Assembly: GCA_050180235.1 (NCBI GenBank)
Contig: JBFXEJ010000052.1
Location: 1 to 41,659 of the forward strand
Direction: 5' to 3'
Length of the DNA: 41,659 nt
From: JAABRU01 sp050180235
GTDB lineage: Bacteria > Desulfobacterota > Desulfobacteria > Desulfobacterales > Desulfococcaceae
Shown: piece by piece, positions 26,657 through 34,064 of the stretch
Position numbering within the stretch: the first letter of the stretch is position 1
Layout: every line of letters starts with the position of its first letter
Program-made: the position numbers and the translations under genes
Notes under the pieces: generated by a model
Told to the model about the DNA's origin: nothing
The model's database searches: none
Seen by the model: only the letters and a program-made list of their open reading frames with translations

Positions 26657-27004
26657 GTGCGGACGCTGTTTCCCGGCCGCATGGCCAGTTTTGCAGGAAA
26701 AACATATAAATATCTGCAATTATTATATACTCCATATCACAGCAAATACAGTCCCATTGAAAGATGCCGGGGAATTCCTGAAAAACACTGGAACGGCACA
26801 AAGCCGACTGATGCTGAAACTGTGCTGAAACGGGCAGGCAGTATGACGCGGAAAGGAATTTATCCTGTTGCAAAAATTAATAAAAAAAGATACAAAAAAG
26901 GAATTTCACTGAAAAAGGCCGCCATGCGTTCAGTTGAAAAATTCCTGTCAGGAAATCCATTATTCATAACCTCATATCCAGATAAACAAATAACTTATGG
27001 ATAA
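26657..27004 (+). pseudogene. C-terminal remnant of an ISAzo13-like transposase
   Basis: The readable frame contains YTPYHSKYSPIERCRGIPEK, then TVLKRAGSMTRKGIYPV and GISLKKAAMRSVEKFLSGNP. These correspond to the C-terminal third of DDE transposases of the ISAzo13 type, where PPYHSKYNPIER precedes the catalytic Glu. The N-terminal two thirds are absent: the preceding 26640-26700 sequence is unrelated and no inverted-repeat ends could be placed. No ribosome site fits the first ATG. It is a dead fragment. Confidence 0.7.
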
Positions 27005-27038
27005 CTCCATAGATTATTTCAGACAACCTTTTCATTTT

Positions 27039-27473
27039 TTACTCCCACACCTCTTTCTTTCCCCCGTAATAGGGCCTTGCAAGTCCGTTTTTGACAAGAA
27101 TATCAGCCACATTTTTGTCATCTGCATACACTTCCGCAAGCAGCCGGAAATACTTGTCCCTCCGAATATTCCGCAGTTCCAGTTTCACTGCGTTCCTGCA
27201 AAGATTTTCCGTCAGGCGTTTTGCGTTCCGTGCCAGTTCCTTTGTCCGGCCCGATGTTCCTCTCAGCTCCGGAGTGTCAATCCCGAATATCCGTATGCTG
27301 ATTTTTTTTCCCACAATATCAGGCCAGTCCGGAATATTCACGGTTAGCGTATCTCCGTCACAGTTTTTCAGGAATTTGCAGACCGCATTTCCGTAAACTG
27401 CATCTGATTCGGCTCGGGCCATTGCCGCCAGTGCCAGAATAAGAACTGCTGCCAAAAGAACAATCCTTTTCAT
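27039..27473 (-). CDS. Secreted thermonuclease (SNase family)
   Basis: 144 aa, with ATG 27473 after GGAGGAAG; in-frame upstream extension to 27764 lacks a ribosome site and is not a signal peptide. The signal peptide is KRIVLLAAVLILALAAMARA. The SNase core is intact: CDGDTLTVN (calcium-binding Asp), ISIRIFGIDTPE (first catalytic Arg and the Glu region), RRDKYFRLLAEVY (second catalytic Arg, with F replacing the usual G of DKYGR), and LVKNGLARPYY. It would hydrolyse DNA and RNA outside the inner membrane with calcium. It is the last gene of a minus-strand series, but is separated from the small operon upstream by hairpins, so probably transcribed on its own. Confidence 0.88.
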   Translation of the reverse strand: MKRIVLLAAVLILALAAMARAESDAVYGNAVCKFLKNCDGDTLTVNIPDWPDIVGKKISIRIFGIDTPELRGTSGRTKELARNAKRLTENLCRNAVKLELRNIRRDKYFRLLAEVYADDKNVADILVKNGLARPYYGGKKEVWE

Positions 27474-27880
27474 ATCTTCCTCCAGTGAGTTTATCTGATT
27501 TTGCTTTATCCGAATTACCCGCAGGGTTATAAAAAAACCCTGAGGGTTTCCAAAACCCTCAGGGTTTGTAACAGATAATCTGTCCCCTGTTTTCTTTCCA
27601 TATAACCTTATTCCGGTTCTTTTTCCGAAATGCTGTGAAATCCACGAATGCCCCCATTGCATACTCCTTTCTTTTAAGTGCGCCCGGAACAAAACCGGAC
27701 ATTTTCTGTTTTTGACGAACAGGCTTGTCACGCGTATAAAAATCCCTGCTGTTTCAGTCCCCATATTCTTAACCGCCCAAAAGAAAACCCGTACAGGGAC
27801 AGTCCCTGTACGGGCAAAACAGAGGAGAAAACAGATGCCGGATGCCCTGACCGGAGTATTCAGTCCGGTCAGGATTGAAA
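27474..27880. other. Intergenic with two strong hairpins
   Basis: AAACCCTGAGGGTTT paired with AAACCCTCAGGGTTT near 27533-27568 and the palindrome CCCGTACAGGGACAGTCC..GGACTGTCCCTGTACGGG-type stem at 27788-27814. They lie upstream of the thermonuclease and just beyond the 36-aa peptide gene, so the second probably terminates the small operon. No gene is seen. Confidence 0.6.
27788..27814 (-). terminator. Palindromic hairpin after the small operon
   Basis: CCCGTACAGGGACAGTCCCTGTACGGG is an almost perfect inverted repeat flanked by A-rich and T-rich sequence, about 70 bp after the stop of the last minus-strand peptide gene. Confidence 0.55.
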
Positions 27881-27991
27881 TTAAAGGAAGAAAAAGACCA
27901 CTATCAGCGACAGTATGATAATCGCAAGAAGTGTTCCTTTGACGATGGGATTGGTCTCGATCTCTTTTTCAATCTCTTTCCAGATTCCCAA
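27881..27991 (-). CDS. 36-aa single-span membrane peptide (TTG start)
   Basis: A gene too short for routine calling: TTG 27991 lies 6 nt after GGAGGTG, the strongest ribosome site of the operon, and reads MGIWKEIEKEIE followed by one hydrophobic helix (GTLLAIIILSLIVVFFFL) and a stop at 27881. The charged amphipathic head and short tail suggest an inner-membrane small protein, N-terminus in the cytoplasm by charge. Its start overlaps the end of the upstream 56-aa gene by 23 bp in another frame, typical of coupled translation. Function unknown; regulator of a membrane complex or a toxin-like peptide are both possible. Confidence 0.65.
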   Translation of the reverse strand: MGIWKEIEKEIETNPIVKGTLLAIIILSLIVVFFFL

Positions 27992-28139
27992 TTTGTTCAC
28001 CTCCTTCCACTGTGATTTCCCCGGTCTCACCAGCAGATTTCAGATACTTTGTAAACCGCTCTGTGGCATAACGGTATGTTGCTCTGCTTTCCTCTGCAAG
28101 TGAGAGGAATGCCTGAGATTTAAAATACTGCTCCTGCAT
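27969..28139 (-). CDS. 56-aa hypothetical protein
   Basis: ATG 28139 follows AGGAGGGTATC, a ribosome site that overlaps the stop codon of the upstream 172-aa gene. It reads MQEQYFKSQAFLSLAEESRA and then an arginine- and tyrosine-rich amphipathic stretch (TYRYATERFTKYL), ending GNLERD. It is soluble, probably helical, and not similar to any family I recognise. Tight coupling on both sides supports that it is real. Confidence 0.6.
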   Translation of the reverse strand: MQEQYFKSQAFLSLAEESRATYRYATERFTKYLKSAGETGEITVEGGEQIGNLERD

Positions 28140-28148
28140 GATACCCTC

Positions 28149-28667
28149 CTAATTCTCCGATGTTTTCCCGTCATCATGCCCGATGTCAAACTCTTCTCCC
28201 AAACGCATCCGGGCCAGCATGTTGTAAAAACTGCCGTCAGGCTCGGACGGCTTTTGGGGTTTCGCTGGTTCGTCCGGCAGGCCGGGCATGACTTTTTTTT
28301 TATCCACGTTGATTGCGGTCAGGAAATGACCGAGTTTCTTGGCGCATTTCATGCACAGCTTACTGGACTTGGTGAAGGGTTCGTTCATCTCTTGCTTTGG
28401 ATCGCAAAAATAACACCCGGCCGCACATTCACTCCACAGGTTTTCCACCATGTCATATATGGGAAATTCCTCTTCCGGATCATCCGAAGAGTAAATTCCC
28501 AGCCCCATTTCAATGTCATAAATCATGAGTGCCATTGCCGCGTTGAACACGGCGGCTGGGTTTTCCATGTCCTTCAGCGCATTGAATCCTTGCAGAAGTT
28601 CCCCGCGAAACATCTCTGCAAGATGCTTCTTTTTCATCAAATTTCCTACCTGTTCCTGTGTAAACAT
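28149..28667 (-). CDS. 172-aa hypothetical protein with two Cys pairs, first gene of a three-gene operon
   Basis: ATG 28667 lies 5 nt after AAGGAGG. The N-terminal about 85 aa are acidic and helical (FRGELLQGFNALKDMENPAA, ALMIYDIEMGLGIY). A small Cys motif follows: C-AAG-C-YF-C near residue 80 and C-MK-C near 104, a possible metal-binding knuckle. The tail is proline- and acid-rich (PDEPAKPQKPSEPDG) and ends in EFDIGHDDGKTSEN. Not recognised. It heads the operon with the 56-aa and 36-aa genes, and a 20-bp perfect palindrome lies about 140 bp upstream, so control by a dimeric repressor is likely. It is divergent from the repeat array at 28895. Confidence 0.7.
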   Translation of the reverse strand: MFTQEQVGNLMKKKHLAEMFRGELLQGFNALKDMENPAAVFNAAMALMIYDIEMGLGIYSSDDPEEEFPIYDMVENLWSECAAGCYFCDPKQEMNEPFTKSSKLCMKCAKKLGHFLTAINVDKKKVMPGLPDEPAKPQKPSEPDGSFYNMLARMRLGEEFDIGHDDGKTSEN

Positions 28668-28806
28668 TTTTCCTCCTTTTCATACTGACAGAAAAATATC
28701 CTGTGTCATATTGTTTGTTATCGTTCAGTTCATCTGGCCCGTTTATGCTTATGCAAAGAAACTCTGCCGGTTAATGCGGGTTCACCTCCTTTCCATCTGT
28801 CTTTCT

Positions 28807-28826
28807 GTTCCATACCGGTATGGAAC
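28807..28826. promoter_or_regulatory. Perfect 20-bp palindrome, candidate operator
   Basis: GTTCCATACCGGTATGGAAC is its own reverse complement. The CATACCGGTA core also occurs in each of the intact units of the adjacent array (TCATACCGGTAAAAACGGTA). Its position between the minus-strand operon and the array fits an operator for a ribbon-helix-helix dimer (inference). Confidence 0.55.
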
Positions 28827-28848
28827 GAAGATGAGAAAAAAAGAGAAT

Positions 28849-28893
28849 AAAAAAACTCCCTGTGTCAGGACTTGTCCTGTACAGGGAGTTTTT
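28849..28893. terminator. Bidirectional hairpin terminator at the array boundary
   Basis: AAAAACTCCCTGT (28851-28863) pairs with ACAGGGAGTTTTT (28881-28893), giving A- and T-tracts on both sides. It separates the divergent small operon's leader from the array and replaces the upstream half of the first repeat unit. Confidence 0.75.
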
Positions 28894-28894
28894 C

Positions 28895-30956
28895 CTTCCT
28901 TACTTATATATGGATTCTCAGCCGGAAAAACCCTACTAATTTTTCCGATTTTTTTAAATTTTTTTCAAAGGATTGAAATCATGCCAAAAAAATCAGCACA
29001 ATTTTCAAAGCTCAGTCATACCGGTAAAAACGGTATATAGCAGGTATGACTTTTGCATTCCCTCTTACTTACTATCGTTTTTCAACCGGAAAAGGTGAAG
29101 TAATTTTTCCGATTTTTTTAAACTTTTTTACAAAGGACTGAAATTATGCCAAAAAAATCAGCACAACTTCAAAAGCTCAGTCATACCGATAAAAACGGTA
29201 TATAGCAGGTATGACTTTTGCATTCCCTCTTACCTACTATCGTTTTTCAACCGGAAAAGGTATACAACCTTTTCCGATTTTTTTAAACTTTTTTTCAAAG
29301 TACTGAAATTATGCCAAAAAAATCAGCACAACTTCAAAGCTCAGTCATACCGGTAAAAACGGTATATAGCAGGTATGACTTTTGCATTCCCTCTTACCTA
29401 CTATCGTTTTTCGAACGGAAAAACCCTACAACTTTTTCCGATTTTTTAAACTTTTTCACAAAGGGCTGAAATAATGCCAAAAAAATCAGCACAACTTCAA
29501 AAGCTCAGTCATACCGGTAAAAACGGTATATAGCAGGTATGACTTTTGCATTCCTCTCTTACATCTACTACGGTTTTCAACCGGAAAAGGTATACAACTT
29601 TTTCCGATTTTTTAAAACTTTTTCACAAATGACTGAAATTATGCCAAAAAAATCAGCACAACTTCCAAAGCTCAGTCATACCGATAAAAACGGTATATCT
29701 GGTATGACTTTTGCACTCTCTTACCTATACTACCGGTCTCAACCGGAAATACCGAAGTAATTTTTCCGATTTTTTTAAACTTTTTTTCAAAGGACTGAAA
29801 TCATGCCAAAAAAATCAGAACAATTTTCAAAGATCAGTGATACCGGCAAATGCGGTATGTATCTTGCATTTACCGTTCTTACTTACTATGGAATCTCAAT
29901 CGGAAAACCGGAACAACTTTTCCCGATTTTTTAAAACTTTTTTGCAAAGAATTGAAATCATGCCAAAAAAAATAGCACAACTTCCAAAGCTCAGTCATAC
30001 CGATAAAAACGGTATATAGCAGGTATGACTTTTGCATTCCCTCTTACTTACTATCGTTTTTCAACCGGAAAACCGGAACAATTTTTTCCGATTTTTTTAA
30101 ACTTTTTCACAAAGTATTGAAATCATGTAAAATAAATCTGCAAAAATTTCAACGCCCAGTGATACCGATAAAAACGGTATATAGCAGGTACGACTTTTGC
30201 GTTTCCCTCCTTACTTACTATGTCTTCTCAACCGGAAAATGTTAGGATTTTTTCCAGTTTTTTAAAACTTTTTTACAAAGGACTGAAATCATGTCAAAAA
30301 AATCAGCACAAATTTCAAAGCTCAGTCATACCGATAAAAACGGTATATAGCAGGTATGACTTTTGCGTTCCCTCTTATCTACCAAGCCATTTCAACCGGA
30401 AAAGGTATACAACTTTTTCCGATTTTTTTAAACTTTTTCACAAAGAACTGAAATCATGTCAAAAAAATCAGCACAAATTTCAAAGCTCAGTCATACCGGT
30501 AAAAACGGTATATAGCAGGTATGACTTTTGCATCCCCTCTTACCTATAAAGCCTTCTCACCCGGAAAAACCGACATACTTTTTCCGGTTTTTTAAAACTT
30601 TTTTACAAAGGACTGAAATCATGCCTAAAAAAACAGCACAATTTTCAAAGCTCAGTCATACCGGTAAAAACGGTATATAGCAGGTATGACTTTTGCATTC
30701 CCTCTTAACTATATTACGGTTTTCGACCGGAAAACCGGAACTACTTTTTTCGATTTTTTTAATTTTTTTTCACAAAGGATTGAAATCATGTAAAAAAATC
30801 AGCACAACTTCAAAAGCTCAGTCATACCGGTAAAAACGGTATATATAGCAGGTATGACTTTTGCATTCCCCTCTCTTACCTACTATCGTTTTTCGACCGG
30901 AAAAACCCTACAACTTTTTCCGATTTTTTAAAACTTTTTTTCAAAGGACTGAAATC
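28895..30956 (+). repeat. Tandem array of twelve about 165-bp minigene units
   Basis: Twelve head-to-tail units with ATGs at 28981, 29146, 29311, 29474, 29641, 29803, 29960, 30125, 30291, 30456, 30621 and 30788, spaced 157-167 bp; the full-length gene's ATG at 30957 is the thirteenth. Order within a unit: ATGACT..18 bp..TACTAT (promoter-like), CAACCGGAAAAA.. ..TTTTTCCGATTTTTT (short hairpin plus T-run), CAAAGGACTGAAATC (ribosome site), ATG CCAAAAAAATCAGCACAA. Then the unit has CTCAGTCATACCGGTAAAAA and CGGTATATAGCAGGTATGAC, where GTCATACC pairs with GGTATGAC. Seven units keep a 19-codon frame, MPKKSAQLQKLSHTGKNGI or near variants, ending TAG. Units 8 and 12 have ATG directly followed by TAA, unit 3 is frameshifted, unit 5 lost the stop, unit 6 is diverged. 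Confidence 0.95.
28981..29040 (+). CDS. Representative 19-aa mini-ORF of the array (unit 1)
   Basis: ATG 28981 after AAAGGATTGAAATC, reading MPKKSAQFSKLSHTGKNGI and TAG. The first seven residues are identical to the start of the full-length ribbon-helix-helix protein at 30957; the remainder is out of register with it. The same frame is intact at 29146, 29474, 29960, 30291, 30456 and 30621. The peptide is basic, without a membrane segment. It could be translated, but the loss of the frame in five units argues that the DNA or RNA element, rather than the peptide, may be what matters. Confidence 0.45.
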   Translation: MPKKSAQFSKLSHTGKNGI

Positions 30957-31172
30957 ATGCCAAAAAAATCAGCACAACTCCAAAACGGCCAGTTGACCGA
31001 GGATCGCGGTATCAAATATAAAAGATATGCGATCTCACTGCCTGAAAACATAAGACAACTCGCTAAAAAGATTGAGAAAAAAGAAAGACGGTCTTTTTCC
31101 AATCTTTTGGCAATCCTGATTGAAAATTATGCAATAAAATCAGGATATTCAAAAATTGACAAAACTCAGTAA
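30957..31172 (+). CDS. Ribbon-helix-helix (CopG/Arc-type) DNA-binding protein at the end of the array
   Basis: 71 aa, with ATG 30957 after AAAGGACTGAAATC, the same leader as every array unit. The first seven residues (MPKKSAQ) are the array consensus; then comes KYKRYAISLPENIRQLAKKI, a beta-strand plus helix A, and ERRSFSNLLAILIENYAIKS, helix B, matching the RHH fold used by CopG, Arc and antitoxins. It would bind palindromic operators as a dimer, probably repressing its own promoter. The downstream sequence 31273-31325 (CTCTTTCCTGTCAACCGAAAA) resembles the second half of an array unit, so the gene looks like a full-length member of the array, or its ancestor. No partner toxin is visible. Confidence 0.85.
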   Translation: MPKKSAQLQNGQLTEDRGIKYKRYAISLPENIRQLAKKIEKKERRSFSNLLAILIENYAIKSGYSKIDKTQ

Positions 31173-31231
31173 AAATGGCAGAAAAACATTATCTGTGCAT
31201 ATCCGATATGATTATATAATATATTGGATAT

Positions 31232-31266
31232 GACAAAAAATGTCATAACATGATATTTTTTGTCAT
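31232..31266 (+). terminator. Hairpin after the RHH gene
   Basis: ATGACAAAAAATGTCAT followed by ATGATATTTTTTGTCAT gives a stem with a short loop about 60 bp after the stop. Confidence 0.5.
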
Positions 31267-31352
31267 TTTCCATCTTTTTCTCTTCCTAAATACTCTTTCC
31301 TGTCAACCGAAAAAAGTGTACTAATATATGACCACTTTGAATTTTATATATT

Positions 31353-31424
31353 ACCCTCCTGAGATGGGATAAAGGGAGTGGTTTCAGTCGGGAATTTTAT
31401 ACCACTGCCCCTATCAGGAGGGGA
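31353..31424. other. Large imperfect hairpin upstream of the membrane methyltransferase gene
   Basis: CCCTCCTGA.. and AAGGGAGTGGT pair with ACCACTGCCC and TCAGGAGGG around a loop (GTTTCAGTCGGGAATTTTAT region). It lies about 57 bp before the ATG at 31482 and could be a structured leader or a solitary miniature element. No known riboswitch consensus is recognised. Confidence 0.45.
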
Positions 31425-31481
31425 ATGAGAACTTACAAAATTTTATAAAAATCAACAGATTGAAATAAAAGAATTTTCTAT

Positions 31482-32231
31482 ATGACAATTCCTGCATTCC
31501 GGCTCCGAATTCTTTCCTGCACCGCCCTGCTTTTCGGCGGCGGCTCCCTGTTTTTATTCGGCATATTTCTCTTTTTCGGCCCGTTCCGGATTGTGGACAT
31601 GGGGATGACGGAGAGCGGAAAACTATTTTTTAATGCAGGACTTTCCCTGCTTTTTTTTGTGCAGCACAGCCTCATGGTAAGACAGTCCTTCCGCTTGAGA
31701 ATGAGAAAAATCATTCCGGAATACGCGTACCCTGCATTTTATGCACTTGTATCCGGCATTGTGCTGCTGGCCGCTGTGATTCTGTGGCAGCCATCGTATA
31801 TAATGCTTGCGCAGGCCAGTGGCATGGTTTACGGAATACTCTGCCTGCTGTTTCTGCTGTCGGTTCTGGGATTTTTCTGCGCATCCGCAAGTCTGAGATA
31901 TTTTGATCCCTTTGGAACCGGAAAAATATCTGATTATCTGAATTCCCGCGCTTCCCTGCCTCCAGCGTTTTCCTTTCACGGCCTTTACACACGGATTCGT
32001 CATCCTTTTTATTTTTTCACCCTGCTGATGATCTGGACATGCCCAAATCTGAGCGCAGACCGGCTGCTGTTCAATATTCTCTGGAGTCTGTGGATAATTG
32101 CGGGAGCAGTATGGGAAGAAAGGGATCTTGTCCGGGTTTTCGGAGATGAATACCGTGCCTATCAGCAGAAAACCCGGATGCTGATTCCGGTTTTGTTTCC
32201 GATTTCTGACCGAAAAAATCCGGAAAAATGA
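31482..32231 (+). CDS. Integral membrane methyltransferase-like protein (isoprenylcysteine/phospholipid methyltransferase family)
   Basis: 249 aa with about six hydrophobic segments from residue 8 onward. The diagnostic C-terminal part is present: LYTRIRHPFYFFTLLMIW (RHP motif near residue 170) and EERDLVRVFGDEYRAYQQKT, the E-x-D-L...F-G-x-x-Y..Y signature of ICMT/PEMT-like enzymes that methylate carboxyl or amino groups at the membrane with S-adenosylmethionine. The substrate cannot be told. The start is the first ATG; no strong ribosome site (weakly AAAAGAATTTTC). It is monocistronic, between the RHH gene and a repeat region. Confidence 0.75.
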   Translation: MTIPAFRLRILSCTALLFGGGSLFLFGIFLFFGPFRIVDMGMTESGKLFFNAGLSLLFFVQHSLMVRQSFRLRMRKIIPEYAYPAFYALVSGIVLLAAVILWQPSYIMLAQASGMVYGILCLLFLLSVLGFFCASASLRYFDPFGTGKISDYLNSRASLPPAFSFHGLYTRIRHPFYFFTLLMIWTCPNLSADRLLFNILWSLWIIAGAVWEERDLVRVFGDEYRAYQQKTRMLIPVLFPISDRKNPEK

Positions 32232-32441
32232 TGTCTGCACTGTCGCAGAATGCTTTGTCAGGTTTGTTCTGCCGGATATAACCAGAAAGGACACAAAGAA
32301 GGCACAAAGATCACAAAAAAAACGGGCTGAAGGTCTTTCTCTACTGGCAGAATCCACACCTGCCTCATGCTCTTAACGGAAAGGCGGGGTTAAGGATATG
32401 TGCTTTCCGCCTTATAAGTATCAAAAGTTCCTCTGTTACTG

Positions 32442-32548
32442 TAAGGTGATTTCTGAAAATAAATATCCCGGTTCAGTTCACAGGCAAAAGACAAAAGCTG
32501 GAAGCTTTTGATACTTTTCCGGTATATTCTTTTCCGTAAATCACCTAA
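32442..32548. mobile_element. 107-bp miniature inverted-repeat element, copy 3 of 3
   Basis: Ends TAAGGTGATTTC and AAATCACCTAA with the same CCCGGTTCAGTTCACAGGCA interior as copy 1. TAA on both sides suggests a 3-bp target duplication. Confidence 0.85.
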
Positions 32549-32549
32549 C

Positions 32550-32631
32550 GTTTCATCTAAAATTGCAGGCCGGATTGGCGCAGGCGCAATCCGGCATCCA
32601 TCCGGAATAATCCCACAATTTAAGTTGAAAC
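32550..32631. repeat. 82-bp inverted-repeat element adjoining copy 3
   Basis: GTTTCATCTAAAATTG at the left and CAATTTAAGTTGAAAC at the right are imperfect inverted repeats around a CCGGATTGGCGCAGGCGCAATCCGG palindrome-like core. Confidence 0.6.
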
Positions 32632-33025
32632 AATGCACTGCTGCTGCATCATTTCATCTAAAATTGTTGAATACGTTCATGAATGTGATTATATTCTTTT
32701 TCAAAAATTTTGGAGGCACTGTGAGGATGTCCCTGAACTTTAACGGCAGCCCTTCACTCCGTCTGTGCCTTTAATCTGCATGGATGGACGGCCTGTTCAG
32801 CTTACCGGGGAGAAGCGCAATCCCGTGGCAGCCGGTCCCGGACAGCCCGGACGTTATGATTACGGATACAGAAGGAACGGCACGGCAGAAATTTGCCAGA
32901 ATAAAACCCAAACGTCTTTATCCACAGTTTAAGGAGAAATGATGCACTAATTCTTTTGGAACCACTTATAATTTTTCGGAAATATTTTTTTATTCAGCAT
33001 TTATCATTAATAAAAAGGAGGTCTT

Positions 33026-34057
33026 ATGATCAGAGTCGGGGTTGCGGGTGCGACCGGTTATGCAGGTGCGGAACTCGTGCGCATACTGCAGGGGCATCCG
33101 GCAGTGGAACTTACAGTGATTACTTCCCGGCAGTATGCGGGAGTTCCTTTCAGTGATATTTATCCGGCAATGGCCGGAGTCGTGGATATGCCCTGTGAAA
33201 CTTTTTCTGCGGATGCGGTATGTGAGAAAGCCGACATCATTTTCACAGCACTCCCCCATAAACTGCCCATGTCTATTGTTCCCGCGCTGGTGAAGCAGGG
33301 GAAAAAGGTGGTGGATTTGTCTGCGGATTTCCGTTTCCGGAATGTGCAGATTTATGAGGCAGCTTATCAGCCGCATACTGCAAAAGATTTGTCGGAAAAA
33401 GCAGTTTATGGCCTGAGCGAGGTATATGCGGATCAGATTTGCAAAGCAGATATTATTGGCAATCCGGGCTGTTATCCCACCACTGTGCTGCTGCCCCTGA
33501 TTCCCCTTGTCAAAGCAGGTCTGGTGGATACAGAAACCATTATCTGCGATTCCAAATCCGGAGTCAGCGGCGCGGGCAGATCTCCTGCTGTTTCCTCTCT
33601 TTACTGTGAGGTTGCGGAATCCTTCAAACCCTACAAGGTGGCCGCGCACCGTCATAATCCGGAAATGAACGAAGTGCTGAGTATTGAGGCAGGAAAAGCG
33701 GTTTCTGTCACCTTTGTACCCCATCTGGTTCCCATGAGCCGGGGCATGCTCACCACAACGTATGCAAATATGATGCCGGGTGTCACGGAAGAAAATATCA
33801 GGGAATGCCTGCGGTCTTTTTATGCAGGCAAAAAATTTGTCCGCATCAGCAAACCGGGCCGGATTCCCAATACGCTGCATGTGCGGGGAACAAATTACTG
33901 TGATATTGGATGCAAAGCGGACGGAAAACGTCTGATTCTGGTCTCGGCCATTGACAATCTGGTAAAAGGCGCGGCAGGCCAGGCTGTGCAGAATATGAAT
34001 CTCATGTCTGGGCTGGAGGAAAGCACGGGACTAGATCATGTTCCGTATCCGCTCTGA
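33026..34057 (+). CDS. argC: N-acetyl-gamma-glutamyl-phosphate reductase
   Basis: 343 aa, normal length. It reduces N-acetylglutamyl-5-phosphate to the semialdehyde with NADPH, the third step of arginine synthesis, in the cytoplasm. GVAGATGYAGAELVR at residues 4-18 is the NADP-binding loop; GNPGCYPT holds catalytic C149; HRHNPEMNE near 210 is the conserved active-site region; HLVPMSRGML and NLVKGAAGQA close the domain. ATG 33026 follows AAAAAGGAGG with good spacing. It is alone: no other arg gene lies within the window, and both sides are repeats. This is the clearest housekeeping gene here. Confidence 0.97.
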   Translation: MIRVGVAGATGYAGAELVRILQGHPAVELTVITSRQYAGVPFSDIYPAMAGVVDMPCETFSADAVCEKADIIFTALPHKLPMSIVPALVKQGKKVVDLSADFRFRNVQIYEAAYQPHTAKDLSEKAVYGLSEVYADQICKADIIGNPGCYPTTVLLPLIPLVKAGLVDTETIICDSKSGVSGAGRSPAVSSLYCEVAESFKPYKVAAHRHNPEMNEVLSIEAGKAVSVTFVPHLVPMSRGMLTTTYANMMPGVTEENIRECLRSFYAGKKFVRISKPGRIPNTLHVRGTNYCDIGCKADGKRLILVSAIDNLVKGAAGQAVQNMNLMSGLEESTGLDHVPYPL

Positions 34058-34064
34058 TTCCGGG

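Larger units (their letters stand above)
26268..27038. other. Intergenic: miniature element and transposase remnant
   Basis: The space between TPS gene 3 and the thermonuclease gene contains the second 107-bp element (26447-26553) and a transposase fragment (about 26657-26980). The remainder is AT-rich with no recognisable signal; no clear terminator follows the TPS stop. Confidence 0.6.
32232..33025. other. Gene-free region with two miniature elements
   Basis: Contains the third 107-bp element (32442-32548) and, abutting it, an 82-bp inverted repeat (32550-32631). The motif CATTTCATCTAAAATTGTTG at 32650 repeats the left end of that second element. The rest, including 32700-33010 ahead of argC, shows no gene. 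Confidence 0.6.

Noticed and set aside
28783..28800. Strong ribosome site (AAAGGAGGTGAA, minus strand) as a leader-peptide gene
   Set aside because: Only a four-codon GTG frame or an ATT start of about eight codons follows, too little to support a gene.
29146..30548. Longer open frames (for example 30220-30549) inside the array as separate genes
   Set aside because: They run from one unit into the next in a shifted frame and merely reflect the repeat period being close to a multiple of three.
28895..30956. CRISPR array
   Set aside because: The units are about 165 bp of near-continuous similarity with start codons and ribosome sites. There are no short repeats with unique 30-40-bp spacers and no cas genes.
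28895..31172. Retron or other reverse-transcriptase-based system
   Set aside because: No reverse transcriptase or effector is encoded near the array; the only associated protein is a ribbon-helix-helix protein.
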